NCBI GenBank assembly: GCA_009692905.1
Contig: SHYI01000037.1
Coordinates: 1 to 8,623 of the forward strand
Direction: 5' to 3'
DNA from: Chloroflexota bacterium
Lineage (GTDB): Bacteria; Chloroflexota; Limnocylindria; Limnocylindrales; Limnocylindraceae
Length of the DNA stretch: 8,623 nucleotides
Position 1 is the stretch's first letter. Each line of letters starts with the position of its first letter. The position numbers and the translations under genes are program-made. Below, piece by piece: positions 1 to 6,683 of this stretch. The notes beneath the pieces were generated by a model, which worked only from the letters and a program-made list of their open reading frames with translations, made no database searches and had not been told where the DNA came from.

Positions 1-2028
1 CGTCGCTATCACGGTCTCCTCGTTGCGGCGCTGCAGCCGCCCGTCGCTCGCACCGTGCTCGCCGGCCCACCGATGCTCTGGGCGCGTACCGACACGGGCT
101 GGTTGCCGCTCTTCAGTTTTGAGATTGAGCCGGGCTGCTTCTCGCCGCAACTTGGCGCACCACTGCACCAGGTTTCGGTTGGCGTTGGCGGCGTCACCAA
201 AGAGTGGGCGCTTGCAGTTGGGCAACTCATTGAGCGACAGTCGGCAATCCACGGCGCGAATGCCGTATTGCTGACCCTGAGCCTCGATGCTGCGGCAACG
301 TCGGGCGTCGATCTACTGCTGCGCCTGACCGCAACGGCACACGACCACCATGACGCGATGGTTGGCGATGTGGCTTGCGCCGAATCGCACGTGGATGAGA
401 GTGCACAGCAGGGCTCGTGGCAGATGGGCTCTTCGTGGCCCGAGGTGCACGTTCGCTGCGACGGCGGTCTCCTATCAAGCGATGCTGGTGTGGCTCGTGG
501 CCTCTTCCATCGGCACGACGCGGCCCGCGTCGAGGCGGACCGATCCGACTACGCCACTCCCCTGCGCTGGAGCGTACGGCTCGAGGCTGGCGAGAGTGCC
601 TCGCTTCTGGTCGCCACAGAGGGTGGTGGCATCGGTCGGCCGCCGGCCGAACTCCTCGCCGCAATGGTGAGCGGTGGTGGCGCGACGCTGCTTGCGGAGT
701 GCGAGGCGCGCGATCGCGATCTGCTCGCTCGGGCGCAGTCAGTAGGCGACGGTGCCGATGCGGCGATCGCTGCGAGCGGGGAACTGCAGGCGCTCGTATT
801 GGCCGCTGATGACTTTCTTGTACGTCGACGCATTCCCGCCACGCCTGGGCCAGCGGATCCAGCCGCGCCGCTCGGCTGGTCGGTGATCGCCGGCTACCCC
901 TGGTTCAACGACTGGGGACGCGACACGGCGATCGCCCTGCGCGGCCTGACGTTGGCAACGGGCCGACCTGAGATTGGTGCCACGGTGCTGCGCTCGTTCG
1001 CCCCGTGGGTGCGCCGAGGGCTGCTGCCAAACAACTTCCCCGACCACGTCGACGAGATGCCCGAGTACCACACCATTGATGCGCCGCTCTGGTATATCGA
1101 GGCGGCACGTGCACACGTAGCGGCGACGGGCGACCACGCCCTCGGCGCCGAACTCCTCCCAACGCTCCTCAGCATCATCGCCGCCTACCGCGACGGCACC
1201 GACTTCGGGATCGGCGCCGATAGCGATGGCCTGATTGTGGGATCGGCCGAGGGGCGCCAGCTCACCTGGATGGATGCGAAGCTCGACGACTGGGTGGTAA
1301 CACCCCGCCGCGGCAAGCCGATCGAGATCTCGGCGCTCTGGTACCGCGCGCTCCGCAGCGTCGGCGCCTGGCTGCGGGATCCAGCGATCGGCGTGGGCGT
1401 TGCTGATGCGGCACGCGTCGCGACCGACCTAGATCTGCTTGCCGATCATGTCCGCACCAGTTTCCGTGCGCGGTTCATTCGCTCCGAGGTGCCGTGGCTT
1501 GCCGATGTGGTCGATGGCCCGAGCGGTGATGACCTTGCACTGCGACCGAATCAGTTCATCGCCCTCGGCCTTGGTGGGGACCTGATCCCGCAGGTGGAGG
1601 CGCAGCGGGCGTTTGCGGCAGCCGATGCCGAACTGCGCGCCCCGATCGGGATTCGTTCACTGGCGCCGAGTGATCCCGCCTATCGCGGTGACTACGATGG
1701 CGACCGACGATCACGCGATGGCGCCTATCACCAAGGGCTCGGCTGGCTCTGGCTCATTGGCCCGTGGGCCGACAGCGCCTTCGCCGTGCACGACCTTACG
1801 AACCCCGCAGGTCGCACAGCTGCAGTGACGTTGGTGACCGAGGCGCTCGCCCCGTATCGCGCGCATCTGCGTGAGGCGGGGCTTGGCACGATCTCAGAGA
1901 ACGCAACGGGTGATGCACCATTCACGCCGGTCGCCTGTTTTGCGCAGGCATGGAGCGTCAGTGAACTGCTGCGCATTGAACGTCGCGTGGCCGCACTCCG
2001 CGCCAACGCGCAGGAGTCGAAGAGCTAA
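1..2028 (+). CDS. Glycogen debranching enzyme (amylo-alpha-1,6-glucosidase type), 5' end outside window
   Basis: A bacterial glycogen debranching enzyme (GDE_N plus GDE_C, GH133-like), which removes alpha-1,6 branch glucose from cytosolic glycogen. The reading frame is open from base 1 and already reads RRYHGLLVAALQPPV, the hallmark N-terminal family motif, so the gene starts upstream. A start at GTG 55 would cut through this motif. The visible part is 675 residues; perhaps 30-40 are missing. Residues 1 to about 200 form the beta-sandwich substrate-binding domain. From about 260 the (alpha/alpha)6 catalytic barrel carries WFNDWGRDT (301-309), NNFPDHVDEMPEYHTIDAP, TWMDAKLDDWVVTPRRGKP (from 422), and YRGDYDGDRRSRDGAYHQG (from 561). 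All these blocks are family signatures and are intact. The TAA stop overlaps the stop of the convergent membrane protein gene. The family call is secure; the exact oligosaccharide preference is not visible. Confidence 0.93.
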   Translation, partial: RRYHGLLVAALQPPVARTVLAGPPMLWARTDTGWLPLFSFEIEPGCFSPQLGAPLHQVSVGVGGVTKEWALAVGQLIERQSAIHGANAVLLTLSLDAAATSGVDLLLRLTATAHDHHDAMVGDVACAESHVDESAQQGSWQMGSSWPEVHVRCDGGLLSSDAGVARGLFHRHDAARVEADRSDYATPLRWSVRLEAGESASLLVATEGGGIGRPPAELLAAMVSGGGATLLAECEARDRDLLARAQSVGDGADAAIAASGELQALVLAADDFLVRRRIPATPGPADPAAPLGWSVIAGYPWFNDWGRDTAIALRGLTLATGRPEIGATVLRSFAPWVRRGLLPNNFPDHVDEMPEYHTIDAPLWYIEAARAHVAATGDHALGAELLPTLLSIIAAYRDGTDFGIGADSDGLIVGSAEGRQLTWMDAKLDDWVVTPRRGKPIEISALWYRALRSVGAWLRDPAIGVGVADAARVATDLDLLADHVRTSFRARFIRSEVPWLADVVDGPSGDDLALRPNQFIALGLGGDLIPQVEAQRAFAAADAELRAPIGIRSLAPSDPAYRGDYDGDRRSRDGAYHQGLGWLWLIGPWADSAFAVHDLTNPAGRTAAVTLVTEALAPYRAHLREAGLGTISENATGDAPFTPVACFAQAWSVSELLRIERRVAALRANAQESKS

Positions 2029-2840
2029 ACGAGGATCCCTGCGCCAAAGAAGAGCCCGGCGGCGAGAATCGTTCCCGTCGTCACCGCGCCAAGGCCGATG
2101 TAGAGCAGCCCGGTTGCCGACTCCATGGAGCGAGCCTTTGCCGTACGCCATCCGGCGTAGGTGAGTAGTGCCGGAAACACCAGGCCGATCACGAGTCGCA
2201 ATATTGCGAAGAAGTCCCACCCGGCACCGAGGCCACCGAGGCCGAAGAGTTGCCAGATGAGAAAGAGGGCAAGCTGCACGCCAATGCCGATGCCGAGCGT
2301 GCGACTCAGCAGCAAGAGCGGCGCCTCCGGAAGTTTCGGTGTGACGAGATACCAGTGAGCAAGGATCATCGCCGCAAATGAGCCGCCGGTAACAGCCGCG
2401 AGGATCAAGAGCTGCAGGGCGAGCGCCACCGCAACGAGTGGTGTCGGAGCCCAGCCAACTGCAGCAACAAGCAGTGCGGCAACCGCAGTGACCACGGTGA
2501 CTAAACCGACGTGCCGGCCATCGCTGCCGCGCGCGATGCGCAGCGTCCAGAGCGTGGAGAGCGACGCAACCGCCACCAGCAGGAGTCGGCGCAGCGCATC
2601 GATCTCGGGGGTGGCGGCCTGGATGGGCGCATCGGCAGAGGGGACCGGAAGCGCTCCGTCGGCCAGCCAGGCGAGGTAGGCCCAGCCACCAGCGGCGAAG
2701 ACGGTAAACCCGCGGTAGCCCCGCGTTGACTCCGAGCGGTGGGTCAGCAGGAGAATGGCGGCCAAGCTGCCGACCGCAAGGCCGCTCACCACCACCCAGT
2801 TAATGAACGAGAGGGAGCGTGCAACGGTCTCAACAGGCAT
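2025..2840 (-). CDS. Uncharacterised multi-spanning membrane protein
   Basis: A 271-residue protein I do not recognise as a named family. It is dominated by about eight hydrophobic segments, near residues 13-33, 45-62, 86-103, 112-130, 134-164, 183-202, 210-231 and 244-270. There is no signal peptide cleavage motif and no soluble domain. The most distinctive stretch is LAHWYLVTPKLPEAP (160-174), at the end of span 5: a His-Trp-Tyr at the membrane edge that I associate with conserved but uncharacterised bacterial membrane proteins, a recollection not checked here. Start: ATG at 2840 is the earliest possible, because in-frame TAG (2852-2850) and TGA (2855-2853) lie just upstream. No good Shine-Dalgarno precedes it. 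The stop overlaps the debranching-enzyme stop by sharing the bases CTAA. It is transcribed divergently from the GH13 gene. Its position between two glycosidases does not prove a carbohydrate role. The gene is near certain; the function is unknown. Confidence 0.87.
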   Translation of the reverse strand: MPVETVARSLSFINWVVVSGLAVGSLAAILLLTHRSESTRGYRGFTVFAAGGWAYLAWLADGALPVPSADAPIQAATPEIDALRRLLLVAVASLSTLWTLRIARGSDGRHVGLVTVVTAVAALLVAAVGWAPTPLVAVALALQLLILAAVTGGSFAAMILAHWYLVTPKLPEAPLLLLSRTLGIGIGVQLALFLIWQLFGLGGLGAGWDFFAILRLVIGLVFPALLTYAGWRTAKARSMESATGLLYIGLGAVTTGTILAAGLFFGAGILV

Positions 2841-2911
2841 CGGTGCAGCCTATCACCCACTCCGCACCCCTATCCTCCACGGATGAGCGGTCACAAACCT
2901 GAGGCGTTGCG
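2841..2911. promoter_or_regulatory. Divergent intergenic region, likely two promoters
   Basis: These 71 bases separate the divergent starts of the membrane protein (minus) and the GH13 enzyme (plus), so promoters for both probably lie here or just inside the flanking genes. The only -10-like hexamer I see for the plus strand is TATCCT at 2871-2876, with no convincing TTGACA-like -35 about 17 bases upstream. The motif GATAGG occurs twice on the minus strand, 20 bases apart, but is too short to call an operator. Confidence 0.35.
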
Positions 2912-2914
2912 ATG
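2901..2914 (+). promoter_or_regulatory. Ribosome binding site and start of the GH13 gene
   Basis: GAGG at 2901-2904 lies seven bases before ATG 2912. An in-frame TGA at 2900-2902 rules out any earlier start, so this pair fixes the N-terminus of the protein. Confidence 0.75.
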
Positions 2915-5206
2915 ATTCGCGGGGAGGAGCCGGCCCTCGGCACCCCTGAGCCGCCACGCTACGGGAGCGATGCCCCCTGGATGGGCGAGGTGGTCATTCA
3001 GGCGAAACACCTCCTCGTCTGGCTCGCGCAACTCTCCCAGCGCTATGGCGCGCCGATCCGTCGCCTCGACGAGATCCCTGATGAAGAGTTGCAACTTCTA
3101 GCGCAGCGCGGCGTGAGCGCACTCTGGCCGATCGGTATCTGGCGTCGCAGCGCCGCCTCTCGTGCGATGAAGGTCGGCGCTGGAGATCTTGATGCTGAGG
3201 GCTCCGCCTACGCCGTTGCCGAATACGTCGTTGATGCGCAGTTGGGCGGTGATGCGGCACTCGCGACGCTGCGCACCAGGGCCGGCGCCGTTGGCATTCG
3301 CATCGTGACCGACATGGTGCCGAACCATGTCGCCATCGACGGCCGCTGGGTCAACGAGCGCTCTGAGCTGCTCCTCTCCTCCGCACATCCGCCCTTCCCA
3401 AAATATCGCTACAGCGGCGAGAACCTCTCAGGGGAGCCAGGCAGCGCCATCCGCATTGAGGACGGATACGAGCGCGGTGATGATGCCGCCGTCGCCTTTG
3501 AGCGCCGCGCGGAAGATTCGTTGCAGTACATCTATCACGGCAACGACGGCACGAACATGCCGTGGAAGGACACCGCCCAGATCGACTACCTGAATGCAGA
3601 GGCGCGCGAGGCGGTCATCCAAGAGATTCTCTCCGTGGCGCACCGCTCCGACATCATTCGCTTTGATGCGGCGATGACCCTTGCGGCGCAGCACATTCGG
3701 CGCCTCTGGTACCCGGCGCGCGGCACCGCTGCCGCGATCCCCTCGCGCACCGAGTTTGCGCTGACCGACCGAGAGTTCGCCAAGCGGCTGCCGCGCGAGT
3801 TCTGGCGCGAGGTAGTGGAGCGCGTGGAGCGCGAGCTCCCTGGCACCATGCTCCTCGCCGAAGCGTTCTGGCTCCTTGAGGGCTACTTCGTGCGCGGGCT
3901 CGGCATGCACCGCGTCTACAACTCGGCCTTCATGGCGATGCTCCGAGACGGCAAGAACGCGGAGTACCGTACGATCTTGCGCGACACCACGGCCTACGAT
4001 CCTGAGCTGCTGCGCCGCTACGTCAACTTCCTCACCACCCCCGACGAGGAGCCGGCCGCGGTGGGGTTCGGGATTGGTGATCGCGCACTCTTAGCGGCAA
4101 CGTTGGCGGCGACACTCCCTGGCGTGCCGATGCTCGGTCACGGACAGTGGGAGGGGCAGCGCGAGCGCTACGGCATGGAGTACCGCGCGCCACGAACCAG
4201 TGACCCGATCAGCGCCGACCATGTCGAGCGGTATGACCGCGAGATCGCCCCGCTCCTTCGGGCGCGTCACCTCTTCGCCGGCGTCGCCGACTTCCGCTGG
4301 TTTGATGCGAAGAGCAACAACAAGTCCGCACGCGAAAGCGCCTACGCCTTCAGTAATGCGGCGGGGAGTGCCCGTTCGCTGGTGATCGCTCTCAACAGCG
4401 ATACGGCGGCAGAGATCACCATCCAACACGCCTCGCCAGCGGTCGCCCCATCAAGCTCACTTGCTGGAGTACCTGCGAGCCCGCTCCCTGCCAGCACGAT
4501 TGCCGATCGGCTTGGTGTTGCGGCGAGCGCTGGTGATGTCGTGGAGCTCCGTGATGCGATCACCAACCGCAGCCTTCTGATCAGCACCGCATCGCTGGTG
4601 CGCAGCGGACTGACGGTGCGACTCCCTGCATTCGGTCGCGTCGCCTTCTGGGGAGTTGCGCAGCACCACTCAACGCCGAGCGAGCCGTGGGCTGATCTTG
4701 CTGCGCAGGCGAAGGGCGAGTTCCTGCACGATCCAGTCGGCGCACTGGCTGCCCTCACGAGCGGCGGCACCCCGGCCGATGCGCTTTCAGCGAGAATAGA
4801 GCGGCCAACTGGCACCAGTCCGACGGGGAGGAAACGCGTGACCGAACGTAAGCCCACATCTGGGGAGCCGACCGCCGACCCACGACTCCTGACGACGGAG
4901 ACGCCTGCGCCGCCAGAGGCGGTGCGAGCGATTGCCGCACTCCTCGGCCGAGCTGCTACCCCGCTCCGCCCTGAGCGCCGCGCGGCAACTCCACCCCCGG
5001 CGCCGACGTCAGCGCCCGAGGTTCAGGCGCCGATTGAGAGCCTGCGCGACCACGAAATTCTCGTAGAGGGTGAACATAGCGACCTGCTGCGACTCGCCGC
5101 ACATGAGATTGATCAGGTGAAGCGGCGCGCCAAGCGCGCTCGACGAGCGGTACGTGAGGCGCTCGCCCGCATCTCAACGCCAGGGGGCGACGAACTCGGC
5201 GGGTAA
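2912..5206 (+). CDS. GH13 alpha-amylase-superfamily glycosidase with atypical motifs and long C-terminal tail
   Basis: A 764-residue GH13-type enzyme, expected to act on alpha-glucosidic bonds with retention. Conserved region I is DMVPNH (134-139). Region II is IIRFDAA (248-254), with the predicted nucleophile Asp252. Region III is LLAEAFW (314-320), with acid/base Glu317. Region IV is FLTTPDEE (373-380), with stabiliser Asp378. The catalytic Asp/Glu/Asp triad is therefore present, but region IV has Pro377 where most members have His (NHD), and the Lys/His after the nucleophile is replaced by Met255-Thr256. A C-terminal beta-sandwich runs from about 485 to 582. Residues 583-764 are an extension: a short helix, a Pro/Ala/Thr-rich linker, then a basic helix (about 712-755) containing KRRAKRARRAVREAL. 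There is no signal peptide, so it is probably cytosolic. The stop lies five bases from the convergent aldehyde dehydrogenase stop. Substrate unknown: amylase, alpha-glucosidase and glucosyltransferase activities all remain possible. Confidence 0.9.
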   Translation: MIRGEEPALGTPEPPRYGSDAPWMGEVVIQAKHLLVWLAQLSQRYGAPIRRLDEIPDEELQLLAQRGVSALWPIGIWRRSAASRAMKVGAGDLDAEGSAYAVAEYVVDAQLGGDAALATLRTRAGAVGIRIVTDMVPNHVAIDGRWVNERSELLLSSAHPPFPKYRYSGENLSGEPGSAIRIEDGYERGDDAAVAFERRAEDSLQYIYHGNDGTNMPWKDTAQIDYLNAEAREAVIQEILSVAHRSDIIRFDAAMTLAAQHIRRLWYPARGTAAAIPSRTEFALTDREFAKRLPREFWREVVERVERELPGTMLLAEAFWLLEGYFVRGLGMHRVYNSAFMAMLRDGKNAEYRTILRDTTAYDPELLRRYVNFLTTPDEEPAAVGFGIGDRALLAATLAATLPGVPMLGHGQWEGQRERYGMEYRAPRTSDPISADHVERYDREIAPLLRARHLFAGVADFRWFDAKSNNKSARESAYAFSNAAGSARSLVIALNSDTAAEITIQHASPAVAPSSSLAGVPASPLPASTIADRLGVAASAGDVVELRDAITNRSLLISTASLVRSGLTVRLPAFGRVAFWGVAQHHSTPSEPWADLAAQAKGEFLHDPVGALAALTSGGTPADALSARIERPTGTSPTGRKRVTERKPTSGEPTADPRLLTTETPAPPEAVRAIAALLGRAATPLRPERRAATPPPAPTSAPEVQAPIESLRDHEILVEGEHSDLLRLAAHEIDQVKRRAKRARRAVREALARISTPGGDELGG
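4825..4840 (+). promoter_or_regulatory. Internal Shine-Dalgarno and in-frame GTG within the GH13 gene
   Basis: GGGGAGGAAA (4825-4834) is a near-perfect anti-16S match, six bases before GTG 4838 when measured from GGAGG. It is stronger than the site in front of the gene's own ATG or any other start in this window. The GTG is codon 643 of the GH13 reading frame. Confidence 0.45.
4838..5206 (+). CDS. Possible nested or formerly separate 122-residue protein (GH13 tail)
   Basis: If translation starts at GTG 4838, the product is a 122-residue protein identical to residues 643-764 of the GH13 enzyme, beginning (M)TERKPTSGEPTADP, which reads like a natural N-terminus. It has a disordered Pro/Ala-rich first half and a basic helix near the end (LRLAAHEIDQVKRRAKRARR), with no recognised domain. 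Just upstream, the GH13 frame passes through an intergenic-looking stretch (about 4785-4835) with codons AGA, ATA and AGG close together. The +1 frame has a TAG at 4797-4799 and a TGA at 4839-4841 that overlaps the GTG. I infer either a fused pair of genes, an internal start giving a second product, or a one-base sequence error hiding two genes. The alternative, that the Shine-Dalgarno match is chance in GC-rich DNA, is quite possible. Confidence 0.3.
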   Translation: MTERKPTSGEPTADPRLLTTETPAPPEAVRAIAALLGRAATPLRPERRAATPPPAPTSAPEVQAPIESLRDHEILVEGEHSDLLRLAAHEIDQVKRRAKRARRAVREALARISTPGGDELGG

Positions 5207-5211
5207 CCCTG

Positions 5212-6648
5212 CTACTGCGGGTCGGCGAGAACGAGCAGCTTGATCTCGGTCATCTCATCCATCGACCAGCGCACACCCTCTCGACCAAGACCGGAATCCT
5301 TCACGCCGCCGTACGGCATGTTGTCAATGCGATAGGTCGGCACATCATTCACGATGACACCGCCAACCTCCAGATGGTCGAATGCAGCGCGAACATGCGC
5401 TAGATCGTTGGAGAAGAGTCCGCACTGCAGTCCGAAGCGGCTCTCGTTCACCGCGGCAATAGCTGCTGAGAAGTCGCTGAAGCGTTCGATGATCACCACG
5501 GGGGCAAAGGCCTCTTCGCTGCAGATGCGCGCGTCGCGCGGCACGTTCGTCAAGATGGTTGGAGCGAAGAGGCGCGGTGCCTTGGGGTTAGCAGCGGCGC
5601 CACCAGAAATCACCTTCGCGCCAGCGGCGACTGCCTCGTTCACCCACTCTGCGGTGCGCGCCGCGGCGCCATCGTCAATGAGCGGCCCGAGGTCGGTCTT
5701 CTCGCTCGCAGGGTCACCGAGCACCAGCTTCGCGGCACCAGCGGCGAACTGCTGCTCAAAGGCGTCGGCCACAGACTCGTGCACAAAGATGCGCTGCACA
5801 CTGATGCAGACCTGTCCGGCGTAGGCGAACGAGCCAACAAGGGAGCGCTTCACCGCCCACGAGAGATCTGCGGTGGCGTCAACGATGCAGGCGGCATTGC
5901 CACCGAGCTCGAGGATGACGCGCTTCTTGCCGGCACGCCCCTTCAGTGACCAACCAACGGTCGGTGATCCAGTGAATGAGAGCACCTTGAAGCGTTCGTC
6001 TTCAATCAGGCGATCCGCATCGGGGCGCGAGGTTGGGATCACGCTGAGCCCGCCAGCTGGGAGGCCAGCGTCGACGAGGATCTCCGCGACCTTCAGCATG
6101 ATCAGCGGGTCTGCGCTCGGCGGCTTCAGCACCATGCTGCAGCCAACCGCGATGGCGGGTGCAACCTTATGGGCGGCAAGGTTGAGTGGGAAGTTGAATG
6201 GGCTGATCCCGAGCACTGGGCCAACAGGGAACCGCTGTGTGATGCCGAGGCGACCCTTGCTCGCAGGTGCGAGGTCGAGCGGGATCGTCTCACCGATCAT
6301 TCGCTCCGCCTCTTCGGCGGCGAGCCTAAAGGTCAGCGCACCGCGATCGATCTCTGCGCGTGCATCGCGGATCGGCTTCCCCGCTTCGGCGGAGAGGAGT
6401 GCCGCCAGCTCTTCGCGGCGCTCGGTGATCTTCGCTGCAGTGGTGCGCAAGATTGCGCCACGCTCCCATGCGCCGAGCTTGCGCATCGCTTCGAACCCGG
6501 TGACGCTCCCCGCAGCGGCGCGCTCGACCTGCTCCGGCGTTGCGAGGTAGGTCGTGCCGACCAGATGGCCGTCGAAGGGCGACCGAATCTCGACAAGGTT
6601 CGGCGAGCTCTCCCATGCGCCTGCGACGAGGATCTTCTGTGGCTCCAT
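5212..6648 (-). CDS. NAD(P)-dependent aldehyde dehydrogenase
   Basis: A 478-residue cytosolic aldehyde dehydrogenase, oxidising an aldehyde to the acid. Cofactor-binding motifs are ISPFNFPLN (148-156, with oxyanion Asn152), VLKPPS (Lys175) and FTGSPTVG (225-232). Catalytic residues are general base Glu247 in LELGGN and nucleophile Cys281 in YAGQVCISVQRIFVH. Then follow SEEAFAPV (Glu379) and the C-terminal PYGGVKDSGLGREG. Length and all key residues are normal. The YAGQVCISVQR form is typical of the broad lactaldehyde/glyceraldehyde-3-phosphate/semialdehyde-like branch, but I cannot assign a substrate. Start: ATG 6648 (MEPQKILVAG) gives a standard N-terminus. A longer frame to 6819 would add 57 Arg-rich residues that overlap pheA. 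There is no clear Shine-Dalgarno before 6648. It is the last gene of the minus-strand run, 35 bases after pheA, and converges on the GH13 gene with a five-base gap. Confidence 0.95.
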   Translation of the reverse strand: MEPQKILVAGAWESSPNLVEIRSPFDGHLVGTTYLATPEQVERAAAGSVTGFEAMRKLGAWERGAILRTTAAKITERREELAALLSAEAGKPIRDARAEIDRGALTFRLAAEEAERMIGETIPLDLAPASKGRLGITQRFPVGPVLGISPFNFPLNLAAHKVAPAIAVGCSMVLKPPSADPLIMLKVAEILVDAGLPAGGLSVIPTSRPDADRLIEDERFKVLSFTGSPTVGWSLKGRAGKKRVILELGGNAACIVDATADLSWAVKRSLVGSFAYAGQVCISVQRIFVHESVADAFEQQFAAGAAKLVLGDPASEKTDLGPLIDDGAAARTAEWVNEAVAAGAKVISGGAAANPKAPRLFAPTILTNVPRDARICSEEAFAPVVIIERFSDFSAAIAAVNESRFGLQCGLFSNDLAHVRAAFDHLEVGGVIVNDVPTYRIDNMPYGGVKDSGLGREGVRWSMDEMTEIKLLVLADPQ

Positions 6649-6662
6649 ATGGGGCGAGTCTA

Positions 6663-6680
6663 GCGGCGCGCGCCGCGGCG
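6663..6680. repeat. Overlapping GC-only palindromes between pheA and the aldehyde dehydrogenase gene
   Basis: GCGGCGCGCGCCGC (6663-6676) is a perfect 14-base palindrome, and CGCCGCGGCG (6671-6680) is a perfect 10-base palindrome overlapping it. They fill half of the 35-base gap between the pheA stop and the next start. In RNA the first could form a short stem with a GCGC loop. No T-tract follows on the minus strand, so it is not a canonical terminator. It may be a mild attenuator or RNA-processing site, or simply GC-rich spacer. Confidence 0.4.
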
Positions 6681-6683
6681 TGA

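Noticed and set aside
55..2028. GTG 55 as the start of the debranching enzyme
   Set aside because: The frame is open from base 1 and encodes the conserved RRYHGLLVAAL motif upstream of the GTG, so the gene is cut by the window edge.
2871..2876. TATCCT as a firm sigma-70 promoter for the GH13 gene
   Set aside because: No matching -35 element at proper spacing. Kept only as a hint within the intergenic entry.
3428..3910. 160-residue minus-strand open frame opposite the GH13 catalytic region
   Set aside because: It lies antisense to conserved GH13 regions II and III and has no family features of its own.
4342..4857. 171-residue minus-strand open frame opposite the GH13 gene
   Set aside because: Shadow frame in GC-rich coding DNA. 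The translation has no domain or membrane pattern.
5873..6550. 225-residue plus-strand open frame opposite the aldehyde dehydrogenase
   Set aside because: Antisense shadow of a strongly conserved gene. Ser/Arg/Pro-rich with no recognisable motif.
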